A stretch of 64,000 nt of DNA from the NCBI RefSeq assembly GCF_003369915.1, contig NC_046677.1, positions 30,708,913-30,772,912 of the forward strand. Reading direction: 5' to 3'. Position 1 is the first letter of the stretch. Every line of letters starts with the position of its first letter. Shown piece after piece: positions 62,501-64,000 of this stretch. The notes beneath the pieces are model-generated. The model ran no database searches, was not told where the DNA came from, and saw only the letters and a list, made by a program, of their open reading frames with translations. Origin of the DNA: Drosophila miranda (taxonomy: Eukaryota > Arthropoda > Insecta > Diptera > Drosophilidae). The position numbers and the translations under genes are program-made.

Positions 62501-63025
62501 TGCTGTCGAGGGGATGGCACTTCATTAATCTATTAAACCTTACGAATTGCTCTTTACTCACCCCGAAATCGCAAACAAAGTCGGCATAGGCCTTCAGACT
62601 CCTGATGCAGATGTCCTCCAGCTGCTGGGTCATCAGTGCCGCCACGCAGTTGAAGAAACGTTTCACCAGGGTCACTCTTCTGATATCCGGCAACTGTCCG
62701 CGCTTGCTGGCCTTCAGCAGAGTCGAGTGTATCTCCCCATACCATGTCTCATCCAGCATGGTCTTTACTGTATCTATATAAGTTCCACATTGGTACTGCC
62801 AGGCGAAAAAACGGAACCAATTTGAAGGTGGATTGTTACGGTAATCCCTGCTCTAATCTTACCGCAAATCCGAACAATGTGTATGGGCCCTCAGCCTTGC
62901 TAAGCTCCTGAATGTCGACCAAAGTTTTGTTGATATATTTCACGCTCCACAGCTCCAAAATGCTGGCCACACTTCGATGTATGCTGAACAGCGTTTTCAT
63001 CAGTCGATTGCGGTTCTCATCATAG
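41549..63025 (-). CDS. Axonemal dynein heavy chain, DNAH3/7/12 class (N-terminus outside window)
   Basis: Twenty-one exons, listed 5' to 3' on the minus strand: 63025-62863, 62795-62562, 62529-60923, 60845-60723, 60465-60312, 60233-58938, 58879-58433, 58377-58264, 58202-56689, 56608-55822, 55749-55567, 55492-55146, 55080-54241, 54173-53808, 50105-49818, 49755-49340, 49278-49100, 48070-46694, 46218-45969 (start uncertain), 42345-42194, 42055-41549. All junctions are GT/AG and the phases add up to 3,780 residues; members of this class have about 4,000, so roughly 200-300 N-terminal residues are missing. The motor drives microtubule sliding in cilia and flagella as a single-headed inner-arm dynein. 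Visible: stem, six AAA modules with P-loops [24 protein letters not shown] and GVGGSGRQS, Walker B FDEFNRI, the stalk with its microtubule-binding tip, and the C-terminal domain ending [11 protein letters not shown]. Class markers are [18 protein letters not shown] and [13 protein letters not shown]. Dhc36C or Dhc62B are plausible fly orthologs. One intron houses CFAP91-like copy 4. Confidence 0.95.
42561..45900 (+). CDS. CFAP91/MAATS1-like axonemal protein, copy 4, nested in dynein intron
   Basis: Exons 42561-42831, 42910-43147 and 43206-45900 join in frame to 1,067 residues. Donors are GTAAGT and GTAAGC, acceptors TGTAG and CCCAG. The whole gene lies inside an intron of the oppositely transcribed dynein. 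Core motifs: [97 protein letters not shown]. The middle (about 250-400) differs from the other copies, while the 364-base block at 44665-45028 is almost the same as theirs. The tail is acidic ([21 protein letters not shown]) and then basic near the end. Its setting, and the dynein-exon relics beside copies 2 and 3, make this the best candidate for the source locus of the family (inference). Confidence 0.9.
45941..45946 (+). terminator. Poly(A) signal of nested copy 4
   Basis: AATAAA lies 41 bases after the stop codon and 23 bases before the dynein exon that begins at 45969. Cleavage 10-30 bases downstream would end the nested transcript at, or just inside, that exon. Confidence 0.6.
46219..46693 (-). 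other. Short dynein intron with possible extra coding sequence
   Basis: The frame of the 46218-45969 exon stays open upstream to 46341, after an AG acceptor (TTATAG), adding about 41 residues that begin [17 protein letters not shown]. Further upstream, GACCTCTATGAGAGACGT at 46427-46444 is an 18-base in-frame candidate microexon (DLYERR) between CAG and GTAAGTG. Either version keeps phase 0. The short model fits other dyneins better. Confidence 0.35.
46694..48070 (-). other. Dynein AAA6 exon
   Basis: 459 residues in one exon. It carries the family landmarks [58 protein letters not shown] and [18 protein letters not shown]. It ends ...LLSHTLLTQ before the GTAAGT donor. Confidence 0.9.
48071..49099. 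other. 1 kb dynein intron, no gene seen
   Basis: No supported coding sequence. AT-rich with a T-rich stretch near 48480-48500. Confidence 0.55.
49100..50105 (-). other. Dynein AAA5 exons
   Basis: [23 protein letters not shown] and [19 protein letters not shown] are near-invariant in dynein heavy chains. A short helical span with [10 protein letters not shown] follows and leads into AAA6. Confidence 0.85.
50106..53807. other. 3.7 kb dynein intron, no gene seen
   Basis: Unlike the similar-sized intron that holds copy 4, this one shows no coding sequence of recognisable family on either strand. It contains hexamer repeats at 51081-51110 (TGGCTG)n and 51323-51366 (GCCGCT)n, a TATA-rich run near 50920-50950, and an A-run near 51957-51970. 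Confidence 0.6.
51081..51366. repeat. Hexamer repeats inside dynein intron
   Basis: (GGCTGT)n at 51081-51110 and (GCTGCC)n at 51323-51366 are separated by about 210 bases of unrelated DNA. They produce Ala/Gly/Pro-rich chance frames. Confidence 0.75.
53808..55080 (-). other. Dynein stalk, microtubule-binding tip and strut region
   Basis: An antiparallel coiled coil ([20 protein letters not shown]... out, [16 protein letters not shown]... back) surrounds the tip motif [15 protein letters not shown] and FDKDNIP. The family-invariant [13 protein letters not shown] follows. The minus-strand frame is fully open. Confidence 0.9.
55146..56608 (-). other. Dynein AAA4
   Basis: The AAA4 P-loop [15 protein letters not shown] lies at about 55981-56009. 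It is followed by GVFLFTDVQ and, two exons later, [21 protein letters not shown]. The donor at 55567 (ACG|GTGGGA) was chosen because it restores the family's exact spacing between FNFF and LHIVL. Confidence 0.85.
56689..58377 (-). other. Dynein AAA2 and AAA3
   Basis: The AAA2 P-loop is GYPFGGKS in the 114-base exon, and its Walker B is [17 protein letters not shown]. The AAA3 P-loop [14 protein letters not shown] lies at about 57150-57173, with [11 protein letters not shown] as Walker B and [17 protein letters not shown] after it. Confidence 0.9.
58433..60233 (-). other. Dynein linker end and AAA1, main ATPase site
   Basis: Residues of about 760-1341. The Walker [11 protein letters not shown] lies at 59268-59291 (near residue 1075), followed by the Walker [21 protein letters not shown] and [16 protein letters not shown] span the exon junction at 58938/58879. 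All key residues for hydrolysis are present. Confidence 0.9.
60312..63025 (-). other. Dynein stem and linker segment (exons 1-5 as visible)
   Basis: Residues 1-760 of the visible chain. It is mostly helical, with the conserved linker sequences [44 protein letters not shown] and [10 protein letters not shown]. These give the strongest match to the DNAH3/7/12 class. Confidence 0.85.
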
Positions 63026-64000
63026 CTGGAGGAGATAGGACGAGAGCGTGGCGTTAGTTGGCTATGCAAATTATCTGCTATCGTCTTCGCTAAAACTTTT
63101 CCCTCGAGGTACTTCGTCACAGCCCATTAAGCATGGCAGGGAACCACAACCATTCCACAGCACCCACGCAACCACGCAACCCAGACGCCAGAGGCATTCT
63201 TAATGATGCCAAATGCTCAAAGGGCCATAAATTACCGAAGTGAACCTCACACGGCAGCGGGGCTACCACACATACACATCGATATGCCGTCGCCCAATTT
63301 GCCAAGCGACCCACTTAGGAGCGCCTGATAATGGTATTATGACATTAGACTTTGCTATAGCTAATAATATAAAACAATACATACATATATAGAAAGATAT
63401 ATAATATAAAGATGAGGTATGAAATGGGCTATACCGATTGCACATCAAATTATAAATTATTTATCCATTTCTCGCTCTCTGATGCGAATGCAAAGACCAT
63501 TCTGTGAGAATCGGCTTACACGCACACATTCAAACTCGCTGGTGCAAAGAGGCGAGAAAAGAGCTCCCAGAGGTCTAAAAGTTCTGTTGAGACATTTCGC
63601 TTTTATGAAGTGATACAGTTCATCTATGTTTATAGTGTATGGTTAGTGGTTAGATGCTATCGATCTACCTGTCATCTCGTTTCACAACACTTGCACATCG
63701 CTAGCCGACACAACTATAAACTATACCCTCAAAAGGCGGTGATGTATCCCACAAGAACCGCCCAGCCACACTTACACCCACCCCAAGCGGCTTACTACTC
63801 AGTGTCAGAAACAAGTTCAATTCATTTTTAAGCATATCCTTTTTGCAATTTATGTCTCGCCCCCGTGCTCCCGTGCTCCTGCTCCTGACCAAATCCCAAC
63901 CCAAAAACTCGCAGCAAGCAGCATCTTCCATCTTCTCCGGGCTTCCCTCCTTCCGCCTCCCCTCCTCCAGCAACTCTTCCAGTCAGCTTACTGTTGCTCA
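63026..64000. other. Probable dynein intron up to the window edge
   Basis: The exon at 63025 begins with a strong pyrimidine-rich acceptor (CTCTCGTCCTATCTCCTCCAG) at phase 2, so at least one more exon lies to the right. I see no further dynein-like frame in 63026-63990. At the very edge (63992-64000, minus strand) a short GAGCAACA before GTAAGC has the right phase to be the end of the previous exon; nine bases are too few to be sure. Confidence 0.5.

Noticed and set aside
63701..63973. 90-codon minus-strand frame as an upstream dynein exon
   Set aside because: No resemblance to dynein stem sequence. It lies in simple CT-rich DNA.
1..64000. CRISPR arrays, bacterial operons or phage features
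   Set aside because: The DNA is clearly animal; there are no regularly spaced direct repeats with unique spacers.

Overview
The window is euchromatic fly DNA. I infer the genus Drosophila, probably the obscura group, from short GT/AG introns, AATAAA poly(A) signals, abundant CA, CAG and hexamer microsatellites, INE-1/DINE-1-like dispersed repeats, and the protein families present. The species is inferred and no database was searched.

Layout. (1) 1-5.3 kb is non-coding and rich in simple repeats. (2) 5.35-8.69 kb holds two intronless casein kinase 1-like genes on the + strand. They are separated by about 1.2 kb that includes a probable DINE-1 relic. (3) 8.7-29.8 kb is a 21 kb stretch in which I see no supported gene, only microsatellites, minisatellites and possible old repeats. 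(4) 29.8-45.9 kb, + strand, holds four paralogous three-exon genes that I assign to the CFAP91/MAATS1 family (radial-spoke and calmodulin-associated axonemal protein). The assignment rests on a GTQT..YR motif followed by a PPGL.EVE.LERAR block, an E.YGPL.R.G motif and an FLS.E..RL.E..R.H helix. (5) 41.5 kb to the right edge, - strand, is most of a large axonemal dynein heavy chain of the DNAH3/7/12 (single-headed inner arm) class: 21 exons with consistent phases, 3,780 residues, lacking only the N-terminus, which lies beyond the window. Copy 4 of the CFAP91 family sits in reverse orientation inside a 3.6 kb intron of this dynein gene. Copies 1-3 lie just past the dynein stop codon.

How it fits together. 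CFAP91 proteins sit at the base of radial spokes next to single-headed inner-arm dyneins, so the nested host/guest pair and the array all point to one machine, the motile axoneme. In flies that means mainly sperm tails and chordotonal cilia. The intronless CK1-like genes resemble the testis-biased CK1 paralogs of flies, so the region may be a male-germline neighbourhood (inference).

The most striking result is the history of the array. The 5' flank of copies 2 and 3 keeps a decayed piece of a dynein exon with its splice donor, in the same relative position it has upstream of nested copy 4. These copies therefore probably escaped from the dynein intron. Copies 2 and 3 are almost identical over more than 2.3 kb including introns, copy 2 ends in a chimeric truncated tail derived from a copy 1-type gene, and all four share a near-identical 364 bp block, which suggests gene conversion. 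DINE-1-like sequences, including a long inverted pair, lie at the duplication boundaries.
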